From contig LUCW03000399.1 in NCBI GenBank assembly GCA_001586965.3, positions 1 through 27,269 on the forward strand: a DNA stretch of 27,269 nucleotides, read 5' to 3'. The notes under the pieces are model-generated. The model did no database searches. It was given only the letters and a program-made list of their open reading frames with translations, and was not told the origin of the DNA. The stretch is from Sphaeroforma sirkka (taxonomy: Eukaryota; Opisthokonta; Ichthyosporea; Ichthyophonida). Both the position numbers and the translations under genes were made by a program. This document shows positions 1-9,300 of this stretch, piece after piece (within the stretch, counting starts at the first letter, position 1; every line of letters starts with the position of its first letter).

Positions 1-77
1 GGGAGCCATCGATCGGATACGAAAGTTACGCGCCGATCGCCGCATCTGCAACGCTTGTTCATGGGTTACTGGGATGG

Positions 78-620
78 TTACCACCACTCCCTTCCAGACG
101 ACAGCGCGCGTTTGTCGGCAATTTTTCGATTGGCTTCCAAATCCTGTGCCAACCGTTGGCGTACATCGACGGGTTCCGTCGTGTTAGGTGCCTGTCGGCG
201 TGGTATGGGTTCGAGGAGCTCTTCTAGTTCTGTGGGGTCTATTGGTGCAAGTGGCGATTGGATACCGCCTATGTATAGGCCAAAGCCTTTCAACATATCT
301 TGCCCCACTATAACATCTATACCCGTCGGCAAGTTCATCAATTCTAGCCATGAACCGTCGATAATTCTGGTACCGTACCTTATAAGGTACCACTTCCGTC
401 GTCCCCAGTCGAGGAGTTCGCACCGCCTTGTCAGCTAAATATATAAATGACCAGGTGGTGCCGGAGTTATTGGTCGGCCAAGGAGGTCTGCGGATGTCTG
501 TGAGATACAACTTCTATTTGCTCCCGTGTCTATCAAGGCTTTGAACGTACGTCCGTTGATTTGTACTTGAATATAGACTCGGTTGTCTGACGTCAGCAAT
601 GGGTCTTGTATTGCCATCAC
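78..620 (-). pseudogene. Retropepsin-like aspartic protease of the retrotransposon, interrupted
   Basis: Retropepsins are dimeric aspartic proteases that cleave the gag-pol polyprotein. The segment VYIQVQINGRTF followed by ALIDTGANRSCIS has the catalytic D-T-G-A at 530-519. About 70 codons later, LPTGIDVIVGQDML (IVGQD at 311-297) matches the second conserved hydrophobic-G motif before the C-terminal strand. These two ends lie in the same frame, but that frame has a TAG at 437-435. Between about 450 and 340, the protease-like middle (IYLADKAVRTPRLG and following strands) reads better in another frame. Two opposite frameshifts therefore seem to flank the middle third. After the motif, an E/P/R-rich tail (TELEELLEPIPRRQ) runs to a stop at 80-78. 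The two motifs at plausible spacing make the family assignment good; the copy is very unlikely to make an active enzyme. Confidence 0.72.
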
Positions 621-707
621 TGCTCCAATCGTGGTAACAAATATGAAGCTCTATCCGACTCAGACACCCTCACCTCTCATGCATGATCGGCTACCGACTC
701 CCACATG
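621..707 (-). other. Gag-protease junction with in-frame stops
   Basis: This 87 bp piece joins the nucleocapsid-like frame to the protease in the same frame but contains additional stop codons (two in the middle, on top of the TGA at 710-708). None of the three minus-strand frames crosses it intact. In a functional element this would be continuous pro-pol coding sequence or a recoding site; here it looks decayed. Confidence 0.4.
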
Positions 708-1565
708 TCATAGGTGTGGTTTGGTGGTGACGTCATGTGCTCGAAGTCTTCGTAAAGGATCGTGTTGATATGAATCTCTGTAGCTTCCGATGGGTGGAGC
801 CAAGTCTTCGTCCTGTGTAATCGCATTCACCTGTACTTGATGCGTCGGACGTATTGTAACTACGTCTCTAGTCTGGGATGTATTCTGCCCCTGTCCTGCG
901 GTTGACGTTGTGGACGGTCTGTGTACCGATTGTACGTCCCTCAAAGGACGGTTGTTGTCGTATAGCCTTGCCCGACCCTCTGCGCTCACCGCTTGCGACG
1001 CCCTGAAATGGTGACACCGTGGGATGTGCCTACCACCTGGTGGCGCCTGTGCCTGGCACCCCGCACAAGTCGTTGGTACCGTAGGTTGGGGCCGTTGAGT
1101 CCAATTCTGCGTTTGTCGTCTACTCGTCTGTAGGTTGGGGCGGCTATTGGTGTGGTCGCGGCTTCCATTGGTCGTCGGGCCCTCGCGGTTGTTGCGACCC
1201 TGGAAACGTGCTGCCGTACGTTGCTGTGCATCCTGAATGTCAGGGCTCAACAGCTGTATAAGCTCGTGTGTCTCCATCAGTTGCCATTTGGGATGCAACT
1301 GTAGAGTACATTCATACGTACGGCCGTTGAGAGCTTCTTCTAACAGTTGTACAATGCAGTGGTTCACTAAATTCTGTTGGAAGTCGGCATCTGTCTGGCA
1401 CCGTTCACGTGCCCTCCTGTGGTTCTCCATGAGCTGTGTCATTTGTTCCATAAGAGGAGTGTGCATGTTCCGACTTTGGCCCTTGGCTAACTTGCGAAAC
1501 GCGGATCGACAGTGGCTTGTGTTTCGTGCGAACAGATCTGTTCGATCTGTAGTTGAGGTGTGCAT
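708..1565 (-). pseudogene. gag: gag C-terminal part with nucleocapsid-like Cys/His cluster
   Basis: This frame overlaps the previous one by 79 bp and lies in the -1 frame relative to it. Residues 23-115 are helical (LMEQMTQLMENHRRARER, then LVNHCIVQLLEEALNGRTY) and read as a continuation of the capsid-like region. Residues 117-165 are rich in R, N, Q and T, as expected before or within a nucleocapsid. Residues 167-184 contain CAGC, then H180 and C184, giving C-x2-C-x9-H-x3-C followed by HHF. The classical retroviral knuckle is C-x2-C-x4-H-x4-C, so this is either a degenerate knuckle or a different zinc-binding arrangement. I see no obvious X-XXY-YYZ slippery heptamer in the overlap, so a disabling indel is more likely than programmed frameshifting. 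The frame ends at a TGA at 710-708. The same frame reopens for the protease after several stops. Confidence 0.5.
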
Positions 1566-2884
1566 GTCTTCAACCGTTCAGAGTTGTCGCGGATGTAGTC
1601 CAGCGTTGACTTTTCCGCCTTGAAGTAAGATAGTACCTTATGAAACCATGTAAGGTTCCAACTCTCGTCCAGCCCTGCGATTTGTGCGTTCTTGAACGCC
1701 TCGAGGAGAGCCCCTCTTGTGTCCCGTTCCATGATATCATGTAGGTAGTATCTGTTCGACGGCCAATCAGGCCACGTACGTGGTGAAGGTACGGGACGCT
1801 TCTCTACCGGTCGGGACTCTAATGTAGCTCGAAGTGTCTCAATCACGCCCCGAAGAGCTTCAGCTCGAGCCGTGTTATTCTCCTCGATTGCTTGGCATAG
1901 CTCGTCACTTAACTGTAGTATCCGTGCGTGTAGCGCCTGTCGCCTTTTCTCGATACTAGCCGGTGTGGGCGGAGGCACTGTTGTCTCCTTCTCTTGTCGT
2001 TTATGTGTCTGTACATATTCACTGGGCGCTTCTTTCTCGCCCCACTGACGTTGCTGTTGTTGGCGCAGGTTCGTACTTAATCGGTCCTGTCTATTCTTCA
2101 CCGCCTGCTTACCTTGAGGATTCTGTCTGGCTAATACTTGTTCATGTGCGAACTCTTGAAAAGTTGGTGTGTTCTCACTGGCAGACAGAGTATCATCCTC
2201 CTCGGTTGAACTGTCCTCTGACCCTGGTGATTTGTACCCAAGTCCATAAAACGGACGCTCACAGCCTTGAATTCGGAAGGTAGGGTTGTCTTCGTCCTCT
2301 GGTACTGCCTGTACCCGTTCGTGTGCGTCAGAAGAACTCTCCTTAGCGGCCGGCCCTATTGTAGTTCGTCCGGCGTTTATGCGCTGTAACCTCTGTTCGT
2401 ATTTTTCAAAGAGAGACTGCTGTTGTGTCATCAGCTCCGTGAGTTTCTGAGCTGACGATTGTTCCCGTGCCGTTTCCTTGTTGTTGGTACGGTTCCGGTG
2501 ACGCTTCCGCTTGTTAGGTGGGAGGCGTGGTGGGTCATTACTGGGAAATAAGGCCCCTGGAGTATCCCGAGACGAACGAGGGGACAGCCCTTCACTGGCT
2601 ACCTGTTCACCAATAAAAGTCTGACTACTGTCCGCACGCAGGTTGGGTACTTCCTTGGTCTCACCCTCGAATATGACATCCTCGTCAGATTGTGCAGGTC
2701 CATTTTTGTTTGCTGTTGGTGGCTGCTTGTCGTCCGCGGAAATAATATGTGGAGCCCCAAGATGTGTCTGTTGTTGCCCCTCCAGTGCCTGACCTGAGTG
2801 CGGAGCGGAGCGTTCCGTATGGGACTGACGACGTTTAGTTCCACGTCGGTCGATATCATCTTCCTTGCGGCGCTCAGGATTCAA
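1487..2884 (-). pseudogene. gag: gag-like polyprotein, N-terminal and central part (465 codons, damaged at both ends)
   Basis: This is the longest non-satellite open frame. Residues 1-140 are polar and charged, with a basic KRKRHRNR patch at 125-131. Residues 141-170 are helical and Q/E/K-rich. Residues 195-305 are acidic and Q-rich and look disordered. Residues 308-357 form a strong coiled-coil candidate rich in A, L, E and R. Residues 370-440 contain a more globular W/F/Y-bearing segment (WPDWPSNRYY, WNLTWFHKVLSYFKAEKS) that resembles a gag capsid-type helical region. No catalytic motif is present. The first codon of the frame used here is TTG; the better initiator is an ATG at 2921 (minus strand, context ACCAACCATG), separated from this frame by a run of six G at 2908-2913, so a one-base indel there probably displaced the start. 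At the left end the frame stops at 1487, while gag-like sequence continues in the -1 frame from about 1565. Identification rests on context and composition, not on a signature motif. Confidence 0.55.
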
Positions 2885-3079
2885 GAGTTGCTGTCTACGA
2901 CTTTGGCGGGGGGTAGGACATGGTTGGTGAGTTGTTTGTCAATGGAGAACCAGAAATGTGTGCGAATGAACTGATAGAGTACTGAATATAAATATCCATT
3001 TTCTATTAAATTTCATCCTTCAAACACATAACGTCTCGACATCGATCTCCGAGGAACTCGTGGGTTCCCTCGTGACTGT

Positions 3080-3085
3080 TTTATT
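3080..3085 (-). promoter_or_regulatory. Candidate polyadenylation signal (AATAAA) in the LTR R region
   Basis: AATAAA on the minus strand, in the context GGAATAAAACAG, lies between the candidate TATA box and the gag leader. Its order and spacing fit an LTR R/U5 region. Support is positional only. Confidence 0.2.
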
Positions 3086-3116
3086 TCCTACACTAACATA
3101 AGTAGTGTGGATAGTC

Positions 3117-3122
3117 TATATA
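3117..3122 (-). promoter_or_regulatory. Candidate TATA box (TATATA) of the retrotransposon LTR
   Basis: TATATA occurs on the minus strand about 195 bp upstream of the candidate gag ATG, and an AATAAA follows about 32 bp downstream of it. A TATA box followed at short distance by a polyadenylation signal is how U3 and R are arranged in many LTRs. The motif is short and the region AT-rich, so chance occurrence is a real possibility. The second LTR, which would prove it, is outside the window. Confidence 0.25.
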
Positions 3123-4001
3123 CTCTAACACTACCAGCTGTCTTACTCTTCATCCCACAATAACATATGGTTGAGTGCCTCATTAGTCGGAGCCACTTCT
3201 TGTTCTACTCCTCGCCAGCTCTTACTCCGGCCTAATGACGGCCTATTCGCAGGACCCTGTTGGGAACTTCCCTCATCGCTCCTCTTTCACTCTTCTTACT
3301 CGTGATGTCCTTGTCATGTGCTGTTGCGGTTGTTGGAATATGCTTCTTGATCTAAGAACGATTGCTCGTTATTGCACTCCTAAACTAAGCTGCCGTCAAC
3401 CACACCTTCTGTGCATACTGTTGATCCTCTCCGTTGACCTGATTTATCTGGAAGTTCTAGTGATTTGAGTGTGTTCGCATATCATTTTCACAATTTAACC
3501 TTGTATTTACTTGCATCGTTCGTGTTATGTGCGCCCCCACCCTTATATGCTCCTAATAACTCACAGGTGCTTACTTGTGTCTCTGTATGCTTCCTAATAT
3601 CCCATTCTGAAAACTTTTGTAAAATAATCTAGTATGCCGCTGATTCTTTTGCGTCATCGTACTAACCGAGTCGGTACTAACCATGTACATCTCCCATCTC
3701 TATTACCCTACTGTGGATCCTAAAGAACTTTCTTCTAACAACTTCTTAAATACAATTTAAGCTCATTAGCTTGCAATACGATTTGTACTTGTCTCACACT
3801 GAAAACAACCTTCCTACATGTACTCACACATGACTACTTATCTGTGGATTCTGACTGATTGTCTGATTTCGTCATTTGATCGTCGTGAGACTTTCCTTGT
3901 TGACCCTGGTTAATGTTCTGCTTGATTGGAATGTTCGCTCTTCGGGTTCACTCGTATTAGTAGATTCTTTCTTCATCCTCGTCGTCCACACGTCGTTAAT
4001 C

Positions 4002-4058
4002 CAATCTAAATCGTTCAATTCAATCTAAATCGTTCGGATAATCTAAATCGATCAATTT
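4002..4058 (+). repeat. Three tandem copies of a 19 bp repeat (core AATCTAAATCG)
   Basis: Units at 4002-4020, 4021-4039 and 4040-4058 share (C/A)AATCTAAATCG with short variable tails (TTCAATT, TTCGGAT, ATCAATT-like). The exact 19 bp register over three copies makes this a real minisatellite-like repeat. The function is unknown; within an LTR such repeats can be enhancer-like, but nothing here shows that. Confidence 0.8.
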
Positions 4059-4091
4059 GATGCGACATTCTCTGTTCGCATTGTCTTTCAA

Positions 4092-4116
4092 TTGTTATAC
4101 TTATAACAAAAAAAAA
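4092..4116 (+). repeat. 8 bp palindrome TTGTTATA/TATAACAA running into an A9 tract
   Basis: TTGTTATA at 4092-4099 and TATAACAA at 4102-4109 are exact reverse complements separated by CT. The palindrome merges into a run of nine A at 4108-4116. On the minus strand this reads as T9 followed by a hairpin. It could be a simple AT-rich palindrome or the A-tail of a small retroposed sequence; there is no further evidence for the latter. Confidence 0.55.
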
Positions 4117-4160
4117 TATGTGCCAGCTACTGACTAATTCATATTCTGTAGCTTTCTCTG

Positions 4161-4283
4161 TAATTACTAATAAACTAACAACTTCTATGGTAAGTTAAAA
4201 ATGTAGTAAGTATACGCGAGATAACTGTATCTCAACGTTCTCCCTCCTCAGGAGGGGGGACGTTGTTCATTTATTAGTAATTA
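4161..4283. repeat. Inverted repeat pair enclosing a central hairpin (foldback-like structure)
   Basis: TAATTACTAATAAA at 4161-4174 is the exact reverse complement of TTTATTAGTAATTA at 4270-4283. With two mismatches the arms extend inward to 22 bp (4161-4182 and 4262-4283). The 4234-4264 hairpin lies in the right half of the enclosed DNA. The layout resembles a miniature foldback element or a structured regulatory region. I see no clear target-site duplication outside the arms. Confidence 0.65.
4234..4264 (+). repeat. Near-perfect 15 bp hairpin with C/G-rich core (plus-strand RNA folds best)
   Basis: The left arm AACGTTCTCCCTCCT (4234-4248) and right arm AGGAGGGGGGACGTT (4250-4264) pair around a single base at 4249. 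Thirteen pairs are Watson-Crick and two are T:G, which become wobble pairs in plus-strand RNA but A:C mismatches in minus-strand RNA. This asymmetry favours a structure in a plus-strand transcript. No T-run follows, so it does not look like an intrinsic terminator. Confidence 0.65.
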
Positions 4284-4300
4284 TAAACAGTAATCCTAAA

Positions 4301-4331
4301 ATGACTGACTCTTAAATGAGTCATTAGTCAT
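4301..4331 (+). repeat. Interrupted hairpin ATGAC-TGACTC / GAGTCA-TTA-GTCAT
   Basis: TGACTC (4306-4311) pairs with GAGTCA (4318-4323) over a 6-base loop. ATGAC (4301-4305) pairs with GTCAT (4327-4331) after a 3-base bulge. It is part of the hairpin cluster next to the satellite. Confidence 0.5.
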
Positions 4332-4361
4332 GTGCTGTAAAACCAGCAAAACCCTAAAACC

Positions 4362-4389
4362 CAGTTTATCAGATTATTCTGATAAACTG
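4362..4389. repeat. Perfect 12 bp stem, 4 base loop hairpin
   Basis: CAGTTTATCAGA (4362-4373) and TCTGATAAACTG (4378-4389) are exact reverse complements around the loop TTAT. A perfect 12 bp stem with a tetraloop is unlikely by chance at this spot, and it lies only about 60 bp before the first satellite unit. It could be an element terminus, a protein-binding dyad or a breakpoint-promoting structure. Confidence 0.75.
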
Positions 4390-4448
4390 TAAAACTTGTA
4401 ATAAACCTAAAATAATCAAATAAATATAAGTACTTGTATTCTGACCAC

Positions 4449-6335
4449 ACTGTAATTATTTCAATCCGTATAGGTACGAACCATAAGGGCCCAGATAGAA
4501 GGTTTCTTAGCCGTTGGCCAAACGATATATAGACTAGACCGGTCACGTACTGTAATTATTTCAATCCGTATAGGTACGAACCATAAGGGCCCAGATAGAA
4601 GGTTTCTTAGCCGTTGGCCAACGATATATAGACTAGACCGGTCACGTACTGTAATTATTTCAATCCGTATAGGTACGAACCATAAGGGCCCAGATAGAAG
4701 GTTTCTTAGCCGTTGGCCAACGATATATAGACTAGACCGGTCACGTACTGTAAATTTTTCAATCCGTATAGGTACGAACCATAGGGGCCCATATAGAAGG
4801 TTTCTTAGCCGTTGGCCAACAATATATAGACTAGACCGGTCACGTACTGTAATTATTTCAATCCGTATAGGTACGAACCATAAGGGCCCAGATAGAAGGT
4901 TTCTTAGCCGTTGGCCAACGATATATAGACTAGACCGGTCACGTACTGTAAATATTTCAATCCGTATAGGTACGAACCATAAGGGCCCAGATAGAAGGTT
5001 TCTTAGCCGTTGGCCAACGATATATAGACTAGACCGGTCACGTACTGTAAATATTTCAATCCGTATAGGTACGAACCATAAGGGCCCAGATAGAAGGTTT
5101 CTTAGCCGTTGGCCAACGATATATAGACTAGACCGGTCACGTACTGTAAATTTTTCAATCCGTATAGGTAGAACCATAAGGGCCCAGATAGAAGGTTTCT
5201 TAGCCGTTGGCCAACGATATATAGACTAGACCGGTCACGTACTGTAAATATTTCAATCCGTATAGGTACGAACCATAAGGGCCCAGATAGAAGGTTTCTT
5301 AGCCGTTGGCCAACGATATATAGACTAGACCGGTCACGTACTGTAAATATTTCAATCCGTATAGGTACGAACCATAAGGGCCCAGATAGAAGGTTTCTTA
5401 GCCGTTGGCCAACGATATATAGACTAGACCGGTCACGTACTGTAATTATTTCAATCCGTATAGGTACGAACCATAAGGGCCCAGATAGAAGGTTTCTTAG
5501 CCGTTGGCCAACGATATATAGACTAGACCGGTCACGTACTGTAAATTTTTCAATCCGTATAGGTACGAACCATAAGGGCCCAGATAGAAGGTTTCTTAGC
5601 CGTTGGCCAACGATATATAGACTAGACCGGTCACGTACTGTAAATATTTCAATCCGTATAGGTACGAACCATAAGGGCCCAGATAGAAGGTTTCTTAGCC
5701 GTTGGCCAACGATATATATAGACTAGACCGGTCACGTACTGTAAATATTTCAATCCGTATAGGTACGAACCATAAGGGCCCAGATAGAAGGTTTCTTAGC
5801 CGTTGGCCAACGATATATAGACTAGACCGGTCACGTACTGTAAATATTTCAATCCGTATAGGTACGAACCATAAGGGCCCAGATAGAAGGTTTCTTAGCC
5901 GTTGGCCAACGATATATAGACTAGACCGGTCACGTACTGTAAATATTTCAATCCGTATAGGTACGAACCATAAGGGCCCAGATAGAAAGGTTTCTTAGCC
6001 GTTGGCCAACGATATATAGACTAGACCGGTCACGTACTGTAAATATTTCAATCCGTATAGGTACGAACCATAAGGGCCCAGATAGAAGGTTTCTTAGCCG
6101 TTGGCCAACGATATATAGACTAGACCGGTCACGTACTGTAAATATTTCAATCCGTATAGGTACGAACCATAAGGGCCCAGATAGAAGGTTTCTTAGCCGT
6201 TGGCCAACGATATATAGACTAGACCGGTCACGTACTGTAAATATTTCAATCCGTATAGGTACGAACCATAAGGGCCCAGATAGAAGGTTTCTTAGCCGTT
6301 GGCCAACGATATATAGACTAGACCGGTCACGTACT
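4449..6335. repeat. Satellite block 1: edge units (CTGTAA, CATAAGGGCCC, GACCGGTCACGTAC)
   Basis: Roughly 19 units carry T in CTGTAA, CATAAG, an intact GGGCCC palindrome and the GACCGGTC palindrome. The first 12 units also vary in the AT core: AATTATTT in units 1-3, 5 and 11, AAATTTTT in units 4, 8 and 12, otherwise AAATATTT. Unit 1 has an extra A after TTGGCCA. This is the most mixed part of the array at that core and abuts unique sequence. Confidence 0.85.
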
Positions 6336-9300
6336 GCAAATATTTCAATCCGTATAGGTACGAACCATAAGGGCCCAGATAGAAGGTTTCTTAGCCGTTG
6401 GCCAACGATATATAGACTAGACCGGTCACGTACTGCAAATATTTCAATCCGTATAGGTATGAACCATAAGGGCCCAGATAGAAGGTTTCTTAGCCGTTGG
6501 CCAACGATATATAGACTAGACCGGTCACGTACTGTAAATATTTCAATCCGTATAGGTACGAACCATAAGGGCCCAGATAGAAGGTTTCTTAGCCGTTGGC
6601 CAACGATATATAGACTAGACCGGTCACGTACTGCAAAATATTTCAATCCGTATAGGTACGAACCATAAGGGCCCAGATAGAAGGTTTCTTAGCCGTTGGC
6701 CAACGATATATAGACTAGACCGGTCACGTACTGCAAATATTTCAATCCCGTATAGGTACGAACCATAAGGGCCCAGATAGAAGGTTTCTTAGCCGTTGGC
6801 CAACGATATATAGACTAGACCGGTCACGTACTGTAAATATTTCAATCCGTATAGGTATGAACCATAAGGGCCCAGATAGAAGGTTTCTTAGCCGTTGGCC
6901 AACGATATATAGACTAGACCGGTCACGTACTGTAAATATTTCAATCCGTATATAGGTACGAACCATAAGGGCCCAGATAGAAGGTTTCTTAGCCGTTGGC
7001 CAACGATATATAGACTAGACCGGTCACGTACTGTAAATATTTCAATCCGTATAGGTACGAACCATAAGGGCCCAGATAGAAGGTTTCTTAGCCGTTGGCC
7101 AACGATATATAGACTAGACCGGTCACGTACTGCAAATATTTCAATCCGTATAGGTACGAACCATAAGAGCCCAGATAGAAGGTTTCTTAGCCGTTGGCCA
7201 ACGATATATAGACTAGACCGGTCACGTACTGTAAATATTTCAATCCGTATAGGTACGAACCATAAGGGCCCAGATAGAAGGTTTCTTAGCCGTTGGCCAA
7301 CGATATATAGACTAGACCGGTCACGTACTGTAAATATTTCAATCCGTATAGGTATGAACCATAAAGGCCCAGATAGAAGGTTTCTTAGCCGTTGGCCAAC
7401 GATATATAGACTAGACCGGTCACGTACTGCAAATATTTCAATCCGTATAGGTACGAACCAGAAGGGCCCAGATAGAAGGTTTCTTAGCCGTTTGGCCAAC
7501 GATATATAGACTAGACCGGTCACGTACTGCAAATATTTCAATCCGTATAGGTACGAACCATAAGGGCCCAGATAGAAGGTTTCTTAGCCGTTGGCCAACG
7601 ATATATATAGACTAGACCGGTCACGTACTGTAAATATTTCAATCCGTATAGGTACGAACCATAAGGGCCCAGATAGAAGGTTTCTTAGCCGTTGGCCAAC
7701 GATATATAGACTAGACCGGTCACGTACTGTAAATATTTCAATCCGTATAGGTACGAACCATAAGGGCCCAGATAGAAGGTTTCTTAGCCGTTGGCCAACG
7801 ATATATAGACTAGACCGGTCACGTACTGTAAATATTTCAATCCGTATAGGTACGAACCATAAGGGCCCAGATAGAAGGTTTCTTAGCCGTTGGCCAACGA
7901 TATATAGACTAGACCGGTCACGTACTGTAAATATTTCAATCCGTATAGGTACGAACCATAAGGGCCCAGATAGAAGGTTTCTTAGCCGTTGGCCAACGAT
8001 ATATAGACTAGACCGGTCACGTACTGTAAAATATTTCAATCCGTATAGGTACGAACCAGAAGGGCCCAGATAGAAGGTTTCTTAGCCGTTGGCCAACGAT
8101 ATATAGACTAGACCGGTCACGTACTGTAAATATTTCAATCCGTATAGGTACGAACCATAAGGGCCCAGATAGAAGGTTTCTTAGCCGTTGGCCAACGATA
8201 TATAGACTAGACCGGTCACGTACTGCAAATATTTCAATCCGTATAGGTACGAACCATAAGGGCCCAGATAGAAGGTTTCTTAGCCGTTGGCCAACGATAT
8301 ATAGACTAGACCGGTCACGTACTGCAAATATTTCAATCCGTATAGGTACGAACCATAAGGGCCCAGATAGAAGGTTTCTTAGCCGTTGGCCAACGATATA
8401 TAGACTAGACCGGTCACGTACTGCAAATATTTCAATCCGTATAGGTACGAACCAGAAGAGCCCAGATAGAAGGTTTCTTAGCCGTTGGCAACAATATATA
8501 GACTAGACCGGTCACGTACTGCAAATATTTCAATCCGTATAGGTTTGAACCAGAAGGGCCCAGATAGAAGGTTTCTTAGCCGTTGGCCAACGATATATAG
8601 ACTAGACCGGTCACGTACTGCAAATATTTCAATCCGTATAGGTACGAACCATAAGGGCCCAGATAGAAGGTTTCTTAGCCGTTGGCCAACGATATATAGA
8701 CTAGACCGGTCACGTACTGCAAATATTTCAATCCGTATAGGTACGAACCAGAAGGGCCCAGATAGAAGGTTTCTTAGCCGTTGGCCAACGATATATAGAC
8801 TAGACCGGTCACGTACTGCAAATATTTCAATCCGTATAGGTACGAACCATAAGGGCCCAGATAGAAGGTTTCTTAGCCGTTGGCCAACGATATATAGACT
8901 AGACCGGTCACGTACTGCAAATATTTCAATCCGTATAGGTACGAACCAGAAGGGCCCAGATAGAAGGTTTCTTAGCCGTTGGCCAACGATATATAGACTA
9001 GACCGGTCACGTACTGCAAATATTTCAATCCGTATAGGTATGAACCAGAAGGGCCCAGATAGAAGGTTTCTTAGCCGTTGGCCAACGATATATAGACTAG
9101 ACCGGTCACGTACTGCAAATATTTCAATCCGTATAGGTACGAACCAGAAGGGCCCAGATAGAAGGTTTCTTAGCCGTTGGCCAACGATATATAGACTAGA
9201 CCGGTCACGTACTGCAAATATTTCAATCCGTATAGGAATGAACCAGAAGAGCCCAGATAGAAGGTTTCTTAGCCGTTGGCCAACGATATATAGACTAGAC

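Larger units (their letters stand above)
1..3125 (-). mobile_element. Decayed LTR retrotransposon fragment (leader, gag, protease; pol continues off the left edge)
   Basis: On the minus strand, reading right to left, there is a charged gag-like protein, a C-rich segment resembling a nucleocapsid, and then a retropepsin-type aspartic protease with an ALIDTGA active site and an IDVIVGQD second motif. This gag-protease order is that of LTR retrotransposons. Reverse transcriptase, RNase H and integrase are not in the window and would lie beyond position 1. Frames shift or stop at several places (near 2910, between 1565 and 1487, between 708 and 620, near 450 and near 340), so the copy is probably non-autonomous. 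A stop-free minus-strand stretch over positions 104-1, in a third frame, may be the start of the linker toward reverse transcriptase. I cannot assign the superfamily without the pol core; Ty3/Gypsy-like is a guess from protease style. The right limit is set by a candidate TATA box and is uncertain. Confidence 0.72.
2922..4448. other. Gene-free AT-rich stretch: probable leader/LTR near gag, then repeats and hairpins beside the satellite
   Basis: I find no convincing coding region, tRNA or rRNA here. A 77-codon plus-strand frame at 3235-3468 is low-quality sequence without family features. Positions 2922 to about 3125 plausibly contain the retrotransposon leader. A TGG-starting sequence at 2952-2944 on the minus strand could be a primer-binding site, but I cannot match it to a tRNA. 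A 9 bp direct repeat GTACTAACC occurs at 3659-3667 and 3674-3682. From about 4000 to 4390 there is a dense set of small repeats and inverted repeats, listed separately. If the whole stretch is one LTR, its 5' end (a TG on the minus strand) would have to fall near 4447, right at the satellite; that is speculation. Confidence 0.5.

Noticed and set aside
1487..1565. Programmed -1 frameshift between the two gag frames
   Set aside because: No clear slippery heptamer is seen in the overlap, and the shift falls inside gag before the nucleocapsid-like region, which is not the usual place; a disabling indel is simpler.
1237..2283. Plus-strand frames opposite gag, of 128 and 106 codons
   Set aside because: They are antisense shadows of the gag-like frames with no family features.
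2944..2952. tRNA primer-binding site (TGGTTCTCC on the minus strand)
   Set aside because: It begins with TGG and lies near the leader, but it is short, I cannot match it to a tRNA 3' end, and the LTR end is not defined.
3235..3468. 77-codon plus-strand frame in the non-coding stretch
   Set aside because: No recognisable domain, Cys- and Leu-rich low-quality composition, and of a length expected by chance.
4352..4362. Telomere-like CCCTAAAACCC
   Set aside because: Less than two repeats in an A/C-rich context; too short to call an interstitial telomeric repeat.
4362..4410. Helitron 3' terminus (hairpin then CTRR)
   Set aside because: A CTAA occurs 17 bases after the hairpin, but no matching TC 5' end or A/T target site could be identified, and the motif is common.
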